This document shows, piece after piece, positions 1 to 6,265 of a stretch of 9,046 bases of DNA. The stretch comes from an uncultured Treponema sp. GTDB taxonomy: Bacteria > Spirochaetota > Spirochaetia > Treponematales > Treponemataceae. The DNA lies in the NCBI GenBank assembly GCA_937902445.1, contig CALELJ010000152.1, positions 1 through 9,046 of the forward strand, written 5' to 3'. The position numbers and the translations under genes are program-made. Below the pieces are notes generated by a model. That model did not search any database. It saw only the letters and a list, made by a program, of their open reading frames with translations, and was not told the origin of the DNA. Every line of letters begins with the position of its first letter. The first letter of the stretch is position 1.

Positions 1-22
1 AAATAGAGAATGAATAAAAAAT

Positions 23-697
23 TTATTTTCTAGCGATATAAACTATATCTGTTGTGATACTGCCGTCCATTTCGGTGTATGGCAGTTCATAGGTTTTTAG
101 TATTTTGAATCCTGCTTCCTGCATATAACGAGCGACTACTTCCTTGCTGTGGTAATGGATTTCAAAAAGGTTGTCGCCGCCAAAAGAAACTTTTTCCATC
201 TGAACAACTTCCACACTTTCCGGTCTGTTTCCCTTTGAATCTGTCCTTACATCCATAAAATTAAGATAGAAAACACCGCCATCATTTAAGTTATTCCAAA
301 CATTCAGAATACACTTTCTAGTTTCCTCAGTGGAAAGATAAGGAATGCCAAAGCCAAGCACAACTGCGTCAAACAGATGTCCTGTGTTTTTCTTTCCATC
401 AAAATCAATTATGGATGCTTCAAAGAAATTTCCGTCAGGATTATTTTTTCGTGCCTCTTTGAGCATTCCGCTTGAAAGATCGACTCCAGTAATGTGCAAT
501 CCCGAAATCTTGTTTGCAAGATACAAAGAAATCTGTGCCGGTCCACATGCCAAGTCCAGGATTTCGCCATTCTCAGGAATATAGGACGCAAATTCATCGT
601 AAGATTCATTATAGTTTGTAAGAGAAGCATGTTTCTGTGCATAAACTTCCGCAACATTATTGTAGCTTTCAATCGTAATCTTCTGATTTTCTGTCAT
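23..697 (-). CDS. Class I SAM-dependent methyltransferase
   Basis: Predicted soluble cytoplasmic methyltransferase of 224 aa with a Rossmann-like fold. What is seen: motif I ILDLACGPAQ at about residues 46-55 (SAM binding), the acidic strand-2 end GVDLSSGML at about 71-79, an FDAVVLGFGIPYLS segment at 109-122 (motif IV region), and a post-core strand after LNDGGVFYLNF. The ATG at 697 is preferred over a GTG at 706 because AAAGG (706-710) lies at proper distance from the ATG but abuts the GTG. The gene follows the ArsP-like permease by 45 bp on the same strand with no visible terminator, so it may be the last gene of that operon. The substrate is unknown. It has only two cysteines (about 51 and 129), so it lacks the cysteine set of ArsM arsenite methyltransferases. 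The general family is secure, the specific role is not. Confidence 0.88.
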   Translation of the reverse strand: MTENQKITIESYNNVAEVYAQKHASLTNYNESYDEFASYIPENGEILDLACGPAQISLYLANKISGLHITGVDLSSGMLKEARKNNPDGNFFEASIIDFDGKKNTGHLFDAVVLGFGIPYLSTEETRKCILNVWNNLNDGGVFYLNFMDVRTDSKGNRPESVEVVQMEKVSFGGDNLFEIHYHSKEVVARYMQEAGFKILKTYELPYTEMDGSITTDIVYIARK

Positions 698-742
698 GAT
701 ATACACCTTTATCCATCAAAACTTTCGTTTATTGCAACTAAT

Positions 743-1744
743 CTACACAAGCAAGAATTGAATTGCATTGAAGAAATATCCGACAAGAATGATTCCGGCT
801 ACGCAGACCGCAATGAAAGTACCTAGCAGTTTATTTTTGATTGCTTTCTTCAGCATGATCATGGACGGAAGGCTGAGTGTCGTTACTCCCATCATGAATG
901 CAAGGACAACCCCGAGCCTGGCTCCTTTTGAAAGCAAGGCTTCCGCAATTGGAATGCATCCAAAAATATCAGCATACATTGGAACCCCTGCAATCGTTGC
1001 AATGATTACTCCCAAGGGATTTCCTGTTCCGAGGAATTTTATAATTACCTCTTCAGGAATCCAGTTATGAATCACTGCTCCAATTCCAACACCAATAAGG
1101 ATATAGAGAATTACTTTCCTAAAAGTTCCAGCAACCTGCTCCCATGAATATTTAAGCCTGTCTTTTACAGTCAATTCTTCCTGGGGTAGTTCGATGGCTT
1201 TTGCATTGCGGATGAAGTCTGCAACCTGATTTTCCATATGCAGCTTTTCGATTATTGTTCCGCCTGCAACTGCTATGACAAGTCCAAGGAGTACATAAAC
1301 TACTGCTATCTTCAGACCAAATATGCTCATGAGAAGCACAAGGCTGCCCAAGTCTACCATGGGAGAAGATATAAGAAAGCTGAAAGTTACCCCTAGTGGA
1401 AGTCCAGCCGCCGTAAATCCCATAAAAAGCGGAATAGAAGAACACGAGCAAAATGGCGTTACAGTTCCAAGGAGAGCCGCAATCACCCTTCCCCATATTC
1501 CCGTGAAGCGTCCAAGAATACGGCGGCTTCTTTCAGGCGGAAAGAATGACTGAATGTATGAGATGATGAAAATCAGGACACAAAGAAGAACCGAAATCTT
1601 GATGATGTCATAGATGAAGAAATGAAGGCTGGCCCCAAGTTTTGTTGAAAGATCAACATGCAAAACCGTCAGCAGTCTACCGAGCACAGCATGGAGCCAC
1701 TTCATTCCGAAAATCTGATTCTGGATAAAATCCCATACATTCAT
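743..1744 (-). CDS. arsP: ArsP-like permease (DUF318/UPF0718 family)
   Basis: Integral inner-membrane permease of 333 aa, the usual size for the family. What is seen: hydrophobic segments at about 46-66, 86-112, 116-136, 143-161, 210-228, 243-260, 276-296 and 308-330, with a charged cytoplasmic-type loop at 170-205. The hallmark motif TPFCSCSSIPLF lies at about 96-107 (Cys99, Cys101), followed by SFLISSPMV. The second half carries the family-like block GVPMYADIFGCIPIAEAL at 253-270. Known members include ArsP, which exports trivalent organoarsenicals, and SO_0444-type proteins proposed to export Cu/Zn, so the substrate here is inferred as a soft metal or metalloid. The start is set by AGGAAA about 9 bases upstream, and that ribosome binding site overlaps the stop codon of the upstream thioredoxin-like gene (10 bp gap), which implies translational coupling. 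Expression is likely controlled by the ArsR repressor two genes upstream. The symbol reflects family rather than proven substrate. Confidence 0.88.
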   Translation of the reverse strand: MNVWDFIQNQIFGMKWLHAVLGRLLTVLHVDLSTKLGASLHFFIYDIIKISVLLCVLIFIISYIQSFFPPERSRRILGRFTGIWGRVIAALLGTVTPFCSCSSIPLFMGFTAAGLPLGVTFSFLISSPMVDLGSLVLLMSIFGLKIAVVYVLLGLVIAVAGGTIIEKLHMENQVADFIRNAKAIELPQEELTVKDRLKYSWEQVAGTFRKVILYILIGVGIGAVIHNWIPEEVIIKFLGTGNPLGVIIATIAGVPMYADIFGCIPIAEALLSKGARLGVVLAFMMGVTTLSLPSMIMLKKAIKNKLLGTFIAVCVAGIILVGYFFNAIQFLLV

Positions 1745-1754
1745 AAATGGTTTC

Positions 1755-2036
1755 CTATTTTAAAAGCTTGATGATTTCGTCTTTTGAAAGAACTTTCCCA
1801 ACACTCGCAATCTTTTCATTGATGACAATACACGGCATGCTCATGACTCCGTAGCCTGCGATTTTTTCCATGTCGGTTACAAACTCAATGTCAGTCGCAA
1901 GATTGATTTCCGCACAGGCATCGATTACATTCTGATGGAGCTTGTGGCAGTTTGTGCATCCGCTTCCCAAAACCTTGATTGATGAAATTACCTTTGCATC
2001 GCTGTTTCCACAACAGCAGCATCCTTCATTTGTCAT
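1755..2036 (-). CDS. Small thioredoxin-fold protein (redox-active disulfide protein 2 type)
   Basis: A 93-aa cytoplasmic protein with a single thioredoxin-like domain. What is seen: an N-terminal four-cysteine run (CCCC, residues 6-9), strand KVLGSGCTNC with CxxC at Cys27 and Cys30, helix HKLHQNVIDA, and a cis-proline-type segment GVMSMPCIVIN near 69-79 with an extra Cys before the last strands. This matches the small thioredoxin_3 / redox-active disulfide protein 2 family, often encoded beside ArsR regulators and DUF318 permeases. A role in reducing or handing over a thiophilic metal or metalloid to the permease is inference. The start is the ATG at 2036, with GGAGG centred about 9 bases upstream; a TTG at 2048 would lie upstream of that ribosome binding site and is not needed. 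It lies 18 bp after arsR and 10 bp before the permease, in the same operon. Confidence 0.88.
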   Translation of the reverse strand: MTNEGCCCCGNSDAKVISSIKVLGSGCTNCHKLHQNVIDACAEINLATDIEFVTDMEKIAGYGVMSMPCIVINEKIASVGKVLSKDEIIKLLK

Positions 2037-2054
2037 ATTTGCCTCCAAATAAAA

Positions 2055-2333
2055 TTATTTTTTACAGCATGTCATGCTTTCAATAACAGATTTGAATTCC
2101 CTGAACTTTTCACAGTTGATTGAATAGTATGTCCAGGTTGCTTCTTTTCTTGATTTTACAAGCTCACAGTCAGCAAGAATTTTCATATGATGAGAAAGTG
2201 TCGGCTGTGTGATATTGAATTTCTCCAGGATCTTACAGGCACACAACTCGCCTTTTGTAAGAAGCCTTACAATCTGAACCCTGTGAACGTCACCAAGAGC
2301 CTTGCATATTTTTGCAATGATTTCGTCTGTCAT
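2055..2333 (-). CDS. arsR: ArsR/SmtB-family metalloid-responsive repressor
   Basis: Winged-helix DNA-binding repressor of 92 aa. What is seen: KALGDVHRVQIVRLL (11-25) as the N-terminal helices, the ELCACK motif (29-34) at the start of the alpha3 helix, recognition helix region TQPTLSHHMKIL (43-53), and wing KSRKEATWTYYSI (60-72). ELCxC matches the first two cysteines (Cys31, Cys33) of the alpha3 As(III) site ELCVCDLC of classical ArsR. The third position is not Cys, but Cys10, Cys56, Cys74 and a Cys89-Cys90 pair near the C-terminus could contribute. An arsenic or other soft-metalloid inducer is therefore inferred. The start is the ATG at 2333, because AAAGG (2340-2344) is well spaced for it but too close to the alternative ATG at 2339. 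It is the first gene of the arsR, thioredoxin, permease operon and is preceded by two operator-like boxes, so it likely represses itself. Confidence 0.92.
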   Translation of the reverse strand: MTDEIIAKICKALGDVHRVQIVRLLTKGELCACKILEKFNITQPTLSHHMKILADCELVKSRKEATWTYYSINCEKFREFKSVIESMTCCKK

Positions 2334-2344
2334 ACACATCCTTT

Positions 2345-2399
2345 CATAGATAACTGTCTATATTAAGAATACAAACAAACATAGATAATTGTCAATATT
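2345..2399 (-). promoter_or_regulatory. arsR promoter with two operator boxes
   Basis: Two 20-bp boxes with 18 of 20 bases identical lie at 2345-2364 and 2380-2399, 35 bp apart start to start. Both share CATAGATAA.TGTC.ATATT. Box 1 is an imperfect dyad (ATAGA, six bases, TCTAT). On the minus strand a perfect -35 TTGACA (2390-2395) lies inside box 2, an 18-bp spacer follows, and a -10 TATTCT sits at 2366-2371. The expected transcription start (about 2358-2360) falls in box 1. A repressor bound to both boxes would cover the -35 and the start site. Assignment to ArsR is inference from position and from the usual AT-rich dyads bound by this family. Confidence 0.75.
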
Positions 2400-2494
2400 T
2401 TACAGTCATTAAATCTCAGGTCTGTTGCAAACAGAAATAAGAAGTGATGCAATTTCGATATTGATGACTTTCTGGATACATCCGAAACCCAAGC
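2400..2494. other. Gap between HD gene and arsR promoter
   Basis: The gap holds no complete gene. A small inverted repeat, TCTGTT GCA AACAGA, lies at 2421-2435; it has no T-run on either side, so it is not a convincing terminator. On the minus strand a frame stays open from 2510 to a TAA at 2409-2411 and reads protein-like (end VCNRPEI), with no good start or ribosome binding site. It may be a gene remnant or chance. Confidence 0.4.
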
Positions 2495-2989
2495 CTACCT
2501 GGTTGACTTTTCAAACATCTGTTCCAGCATATATTTACCTGTTTCAGTTTTGAAAACATTCTTTTTCATCTCCGGTATGGAGTCACGTTTACAGTATCCT
2601 TCCATAAGATTTACTATATAGTCGGCTTCAACAAGAATCTGAAAATCAATTCCATCAATGGCCTTGTATGTGTGATGATGTCCAATGATAAAACAGATTC
2701 TTTCGACATCTTCTGCAGGAATTCCCAGAGGTGCCAACAGAGCTTTTGCGATGGCTGGGCCTTCTGCTTCCTGGTGCTGAGGTTGGCTGTTCCCATATTT
2801 CTCCTTGCTGACCTTTACTCCTATATCATGAAGATACGCTGCAAGTTCAGTTATCAGAAGAGTATGAGCATCGACATTTTCCATTTGCGCAATCAGGACA
2901 CTATACTCATGAACAGCCATAAGGTGATGAATATTTGGTCCGTCAGGGTCGTAGTCAAAAATGGATTTTAGAAGGTTGTTGAAATTCAT
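2495..2989 (-). CDS. HD-domain metal-dependent phosphohydrolase
   Basis: A 164-aa single-domain cytoplasmic protein. What is seen: the HD superfamily pattern with His27 (MAVHEYS), the His54-Asp55 pair (AAYLHDIG), tandem histidines 104-106 (IIGHHHTYKA) and Asp123 (VEADYIVNL), giving a full likely metal-binding set. HD proteins hydrolyse phosphate esters of nucleotides and related compounds; the substrate cannot be read from sequence. An upstream in-frame extension to 3127 overlaps the DUF1349 gene and has no family features. The ATG at 2989 follows TAGGGAAA by about 7 bases and gives the natural domain N-terminus, so that start is chosen. The TAG in this ribosome binding site is the stop of the upstream DUF1349 gene, so the two are probably co-transcribed and translationally coupled. 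The C-terminus (TETGKYMLEQMF) looks complete for such proteins. Confidence 0.87.
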   Translation of the reverse strand: MNFNNLLKSIFDYDPDGPNIHHLMAVHEYSVLIAQMENVDAHTLLITELAAYLHDIGVKVSKEKYGNSQPQHQEAEGPAIAKALLAPLGIPAEDVERICFIIGHHHTYKAIDGIDFQILVEADYIVNLMEGYCKRDSIPEMKKNVFKTETGKYMLEQMFEKSTR

Positions 2990-2999
2990 TATATTTTCC

Positions 3000-3608
3000 C
3001 TACTGGTCATCAGGTTTCTGACCGTCATGAGCAAGCCATTTGCATTCCGTGATTTCCATATTTGTAAAGGTTGCCCTAAAAGAAGAGTCTTCCGGACTGC
3101 AGGCGTAAATACCGAACTGAATTTCACCAGCTGCCTTGTACATGTGGCAGATTCTCATCTGCTTAAATTTGATTCCGTCTTCTGAACATTCGATACAGTA
3201 ATCATCTTCGCGGCGGCTGAAACGGTACCACATTGATTTGATGTTTGCAGGAATTTCAGTTGTTGCCCAGTCTGAATATCCGTTGTTTGTTGCAACACTT
3301 CCAAGATGCTGGAATTCATCATTTTCAAATTCGATACTGCCTTTGAGCCAGTTTTCACTGTCAAGGTACATGACAACTCCACACTGGTCAAAACGACACT
3401 TGCTTTCAAACTCAGTTTTTACGATGAATGAGAAATACTTTTCCGAAGTTTTCATTTGAAGAACGGGAGCATTGTCGTTCCTAAAATGATAGTAAGTACG
3501 CTGCCACAGATCAGTGTGAGGAGATGTGGTGATTTCAATTTTGTCGTCTGTGATTTTGTAGTCAGCCGGCTCACGAGTCCATGTCCATTTTGTTGATTTA
3601 ACTTTCAT
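3000..3608 (-). CDS. DUF1349 family concanavalin-like beta-sandwich protein
   Basis: A 202-aa protein, close to the usual length of about 190-200 for DUF1349. What is seen: no signal peptide or membrane segment; many alternating hydrophobic strands rich in Trp, Tyr and Phe; a core block with RFDQCGVVMYLDSENWLKG at 72-90, then SIEFENDEFQ and LGSVATNNGYSDWATTEI (102-119), and a C-terminal FGIYACSPEDSSFRATFTN (165-183). This order is typical of DUF1349, a family in the concanavalin A-like lectin/glucanase fold with no settled bacterial function. The ATG at 3608 is chosen over upstream options because AGGTGG sits five bases before it. The next gene (HD hydrolase) starts 10 bp after the stop. A long inverted repeat lies just upstream of the ribosome binding site. 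Family call is firm; function is unknown. Confidence 0.87.
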   Translation of the reverse strand: MKVKSTKWTWTREPADYKITDDKIEITTSPHTDLWQRTYYHFRNDNAPVLQMKTSEKYFSFIVKTEFESKCRFDQCGVVMYLDSENWLKGSIEFENDEFQHLGSVATNNGYSDWATTEIPANIKSMWYRFSRREDDYCIECSEDGIKFKQMRICHMYKAAGEIQFGIYACSPEDSSFRATFTNMEITECKWLAHDGQKPDDQ

Positions 3609-3622
3609 GATTCCACCTATCC

Positions 3623-3681
3623 AAAATCTATTTCGCTGTTCTGACACGTGTTACGCACAGTGCACCAGCAAAATAGATTTT
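3623..3681. repeat. Imperfect inverted repeat upstream of DUF1349 gene
   Basis: The arms 3623-3638 and 3666-3681 pair at 15 of 16 positions (AAAATCTATTTcGCTG against its complement), separated by 27 bases. The loop also holds an 8-bp palindrome ACACGTGT (3644-3651) and short pairing CTG/CAG (3641-3643 with 3658-3660). The structure ends a few bases before the AGGTGG ribosome binding site of the minus-strand DUF1349 gene. It could be an operator, an mRNA leader hairpin or a weak AT-rich attenuator. The pairing is seen directly; the role is inference. Confidence 0.6.
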
Positions 3682-3690
3682 TATTAATCC

Positions 3691-3696
3691 ATAATA
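3691..3696 (-). promoter_or_regulatory. Possible -10 element for DUF1349-HD operon
   Basis: TATTAT on the minus strand (5 of 6 matches to TATAAT) would place a start near 3684, giving a leader of about 76 bases that contains the whole inverted repeat at 3623-3681. No good -35 hexamer is visible at 16-18 bp, so this is weak. Confidence 0.25.
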
Positions 3697-3776
3697 TTTG
3701 AATATGAGGAACAAATCTACCATCTCTTTGATGGCACAGTGGATAATTGAAAATTGAAAAGATTCAAATGGAATAT

Positions 3777-4688
3777 TTATTTATTATTGCAATAAACATT
3801 TTCCTGTGCCAGAAGCTTATATCTTGAAGGCTGTCTGTCCTTCAGATAGAAGAGTCCTGAAAATTCAACTTCCCTGCCGATGAAAAGAGATTTCTTCAAG
3901 TCACCGATTTCATGGAAAATGATTTTTTCTTCATCGCCTGTAGTCTCCAAGATTCTTCCATTTGGACCGATAATGTTGCTGTGTCCAAAATAATCTGAAA
4001 CACCGCAAAGTCCTATCTGATTGGCAGAAACAAAGAAACATCCGTTCTGAAGTGCCGTAGCCCTTTCGCACAGATCGTAGCTGTAGTATCCCTGATCCAT
4101 ATCAAGATTATGGTCTGCTGTTCCATGGCATGTCGCAGTAGGTTTCAGTATAATCTCCGCTCCACCAAGAGCAAGTTCTCTGCCAGATTCCGGGAACCAG
4201 GCATCATAACATATCAACATGCCAAGCTTACCTATTGGCGTGTCAAAAACCGGGAATCCATCGCCTGCGTAATATGCATGAACCTCATCCGCCGGTTGAT
4301 GAACCTTGCGATATTTACCAATAAAACCATCGGGTCCTACAAGAACAGCCGTGTTATAAAGCTTGCAGTCAACTGTCTCATCTTTTTCTGTCATTCCAAA
4401 ACAGACATATATTTTGCGTTCCTTTGCCTTGTCGATGATGGCCTTTACTGAAGGTCCATCCGGAACTGTTTCGGCATTTTCATATTGATAAAGGAATTCA
4501 TTCTTTGACATATCGGCGGATGTATCCATAGCTACAACAGAAGTCAAATATCCCTGAAGAGCCTGTTCCGGCAGAACAAGAAGATCTGCCCCATTATCCG
4601 CCGAAGCATCGATAAAAGAGAGCATCTTCTCAAGATTTGCTTTCTTGTTCCTTTCACAATGCATTGCTGCTGTTGATATCTTAAGCAT
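3777..4688 (-). CDS. Carbon-nitrogen hydrolase (nitrilase superfamily amidohydrolase)
   Basis: A 303-aa cytoplasmic hydrolase acting on a carbon-nitrogen bond, most likely an amidase or N-carbamoyl hydrolase. What is seen: the complete catalytic triad, with Glu41 in LLVLPEQALQGY, Lys128 in GKYRKVHQP and Cys160 in LGMLICYDAWFPESGREL. The segment GGAEIILKPTA follows the cysteine, and a late FFVSANQIG (218-226) with IIGPNGRIL (239-247) also fits. These are standard landmarks across the superfamily in the right order and spacing. The start ATG has a strong AGGAGG eight bases upstream. The gene stands alone between the DUF1349 gene (168 bp away) and pdxT (126 bp away), on the same strand as both. 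Its substrate cannot be assigned. Its leader contains a hairpin that overlaps the ribosome binding site. Confidence 0.9.
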   Translation of the reverse strand: MLKISTAAMHCERNKKANLEKMLSFIDASADNGADLLVLPEQALQGYLTSVVAMDTSADMSKNEFLYQYENAETVPDGPSVKAIIDKAKERKIYVCFGMTEKDETVDCKLYNTAVLVGPDGFIGKYRKVHQPADEVHAYYAGDGFPVFDTPIGKLGMLICYDAWFPESGRELALGGAEIILKPTATCHGTADHNLDMDQGYYSYDLCERATALQNGCFFVSANQIGLCGVSDYFGHSNIIGPNGRILETTGDEEKIIFHEIGDLKKSLFIGREVEFSGLFYLKDRQPSRYKLLAQENVYCNNK

Positions 4689-4698
4689 AGAATATACC

Positions 4699-4746
4699 TC
4701 CTGTATGTTCTTCTGTAGAACAAAACCACTAAGAAAACATACAGGA
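4699..4746 (-). promoter_or_regulatory. Leader hairpin over the nitrilase ribosome binding site
   Basis: A perfect 11-bp inverted repeat, TCCTGTATGTT (4699-4709) and its complement (4736-4746), is separated by 26 bases. In the minus-strand mRNA the second arm includes AGGA of the AGGAGG ribosome binding site (4697-4702), so folding would hide it. A smaller hairpin in the same leader, GTTCT tctgt AGAAC (4707-4721), shares three bases with the long stem and would compete with it. This suggests a translational switch or an operator dyad. No known riboswitch class is recognised. Confidence 0.55.
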
Positions 4747-4767
4747 ATATTTTATGAAAACTTACAA

Positions 4768-4776
4768 AATATATCA
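4768..4776 (-). promoter_or_regulatory. Possible extended -10 promoter for the nitrilase gene
   Basis: The minus strand reads TGATATATT, a TGn extended -10 with hexamer TATATT (5 of 6 matches). No clear -35 is seen. A start near 4761 would give a leader of about 72 bases that includes the complete hairpin at 4699-4746. Confidence 0.35.
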
Positions 4777-4814
4777 GAGAAAAAATTCACATTATCCATG
4801 AAAATAATCAGAAA

Positions 4815-5390
4815 TTATGCCCTTTTCCACTCCGTACATTTATCAAAAAAGTAACCCATGATTCTCATGTCGGAATCAAGTTCCGGATGAAATGAAAGGC
4901 CGATCTGATTTTTATATTCCACGGCAACAATTTTATCATCAACAATGGAAAGCACGTTCACGTCTTTTTCAACTTCAGAAATGACAGGAGCCCTTATGAA
5001 AGTCATGGGAACGTTTTCCATTTTGCCAAAACCGGAAACAGTTTTAAAACTTCCAAGTTGACGGCCATAGGCATTCCGCTGAACTGTCACCGGCAAAGTC
5101 TGAAAGTGTCTAAGGCTGTCATTGTTTATGTTCCTGCTGAGAAGAATCAAACCTGCGCATGTTCCAAGAATCGGAACCCCATCATCAATAAGTTTTTTTA
5201 ATGAATCAAACATTCCAAGTTCCCTTATGAGCTTTCCCTGCACCGTGCTTTCTCCACCAGGTAAAATTAAGCCATCAAGATTTGAAATGTCTTTCACTCC
5301 GCGAAGTTCAACAGTCTCACAGTTGAATTTCCGCAGCATCATTTCATGCTCAATGAATGCCCCCTGAACAGCAAGAACCCCAATCCTCAT
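4815..5390 (-). CDS. pdxT: Pyridoxal 5'-phosphate synthase glutaminase subunit PdxT
   Basis: Glutamine amidotransferase subunit (191 aa, normal length) of PLP synthase in the deoxyxylulose-independent vitamin B6 pathway. It hydrolyses glutamine and passes ammonia to PdxS in the cytoplasmic complex. What is seen: N-terminus IGVLAVQGAFIEH (3-15), oxyanion-strand region LILPGGEST (41-49), nucleophile Cys78 in GTCAGL, RNAYGRQLGSF (105-115), and catalytic His168 and Glu170 in SFHPEL. The triad is complete. The ATG overlaps the stop of pdxS by one base (TAATG), which favours coupled translation and balanced subunit amounts. No clear GC-rich terminator follows. Confidence 0.98.
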   Translation of the reverse strand: MRIGVLAVQGAFIEHEMMLRKFNCETVELRGVKDISNLDGLILPGGESTVQGKLIRELGMFDSLKKLIDDGVPILGTCAGLILLSRNINNDSLRHFQTLPVTVQRNAYGRQLGSFKTVSGFGKMENVPMTFIRAPVISEVEKDVNVLSIVDDKIVAVEYKNQIGLSFHPELDSDMRIMGYFFDKCTEWKRA

Positions 5391-6265
5391 TATCTGCCCC
5401 TTTCTTCCATGATGAGCTGGATTTCATTTTCATTGATGCCGACCATAGCCTCCCCTAAATCTGCGGAGATTTCAGCTATCAGTTTTGTATCATTGAAATT
5501 GGTGACAGCCTGAACGATTGCAGCAGCGCGTTTTGCAGGATCCCCAGACTTGAAAATTCCAGAACCTACAAAGACACCTTCAGCACCAAGCTGCATCATC
5601 AATGCTGCGTCAGCAGGAGTTGCTACACCACCAGCAGCAAAATTCACCACTGGCAGTTTTTTATTCGCATGGACATACTGCACAAGTTCGTAAGGTACCT
5701 GAAGATTTTTTGCAGCCTCAAAAAGTTCATCCTCACGCATGGACGAAAGTCTTGCAATTTCAGAATTCATCTTTCTCATGTGTCTTACAGCCTGGACAAT
5801 GTCGCCTGTTCCAGGTTCACCTTTTGTCCTTATCATGGACGCACCTTCATTTATCCTGCGCAGAGCCTCTCCAAGATCCCTGGCTCCACACACAAATGGA
5901 ACCTTGAAATTTCTCTTGTTGATATGATAGACATCATCGGCCGGAGACAGAACTTCCGACTCATCAATGTAATCGATTTCAATTGCCTCAAGAATCTGGG
6001 CCTCAACAAAATGTCCAATCCTGCACTTTGCCATTACAGGAATACTTACCGCTTCCTGAATTCCCCTGATCATTTTTGGATCGCTCATTCTCGAAACACC
6101 ACCAGCAGCACGGATGTCAGCCGGAATTCTTTCAAGGGCCATTACCGCACATGCACCGGCAGCTTCCGCAATTTTTGCCTGCTCAGGAGTCGTAACATCC
6201 ATGATCACACCGCCCTTCAACATCTGGGCAAGACCTTTATTCAATTCGTACTGTGTTCCTTCCAT
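5390..6265 (-). CDS. pdxS: Pyridoxal 5'-phosphate synthase lyase subunit PdxS
   Basis: PLP synthase catalytic subunit (291 aa, normal length, TIM barrel). It condenses ribose 5-phosphate, glyceraldehyde 3-phosphate and ammonia from PdxT into PLP. What is seen: KGGVIMDV (17-24, Asp23), AKIAEAAGACAVMALERIPADIR spread over 30-52, Lys80 in VMAKCRIGH and Lys148 in RTKGEPGTG (the two lysines that hold the reaction intermediates; 81 and 149 in the B. subtilis numbering), and VNFAAGGVATPADAALMMQLG within 207-227. The start is the ATG at 6265: AAGGTGG sits five bases upstream, and the 11-residue upstream extension has no family similarity and would contain the ribosome binding site. It forms an operon with pdxT and faces pdxR, its likely regulator. 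Confidence 0.98.
   Translation of the reverse strand: MEGTQYELNKGLAQMLKGGVIMDVTTPEQAKIAEAAGACAVMALERIPADIRAAGGVSRMSDPKMIRGIQEAVSIPVMAKCRIGHFVEAQILEAIEIDYIDESEVLSPADDVYHINKRNFKVPFVCGARDLGEALRRINEGASMIRTKGEPGTGDIVQAVRHMRKMNSEIARLSSMREDELFEAAKNLQVPYELVQYVHANKKLPVVNFAAGGVATPADAALMMQLGAEGVFVGSGIFKSGDPAKRAAAIVQAVTNFNDTKLIAEISADLGEAMVGINENEIQLIMEERGR

Noticed and set aside
23..697. Calling the methyltransferase ArsM
   Set aside because: It has only two cysteines, neither in the ArsM pattern, although its position near an ArsP-like gene is tempting.
1152..1496. 114-codon minus-strand open frame in the permease gene
   Set aside because: It is an out-of-frame shadow of the permease, with a Cys/Arg/Ser-rich composition typical of non-coding frames.
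2990..3127. N-terminal extension of the HD-domain protein up to 3127
   Set aside because: It overlaps the end of the DUF1349 gene, has no HD features, and the ATG at 2989 has its own well-spaced ribosome binding site.
3720..3767. Small hairpins CCATC tcttt GATGG and TTGAA aaga TTCAA as terminators for the nitrilase gene
   Set aside because: Stems are only 5 bp, and the first lacks a T-run. The second is followed by just four T's and is AT-only apart from one G-C pair, too weak to call.
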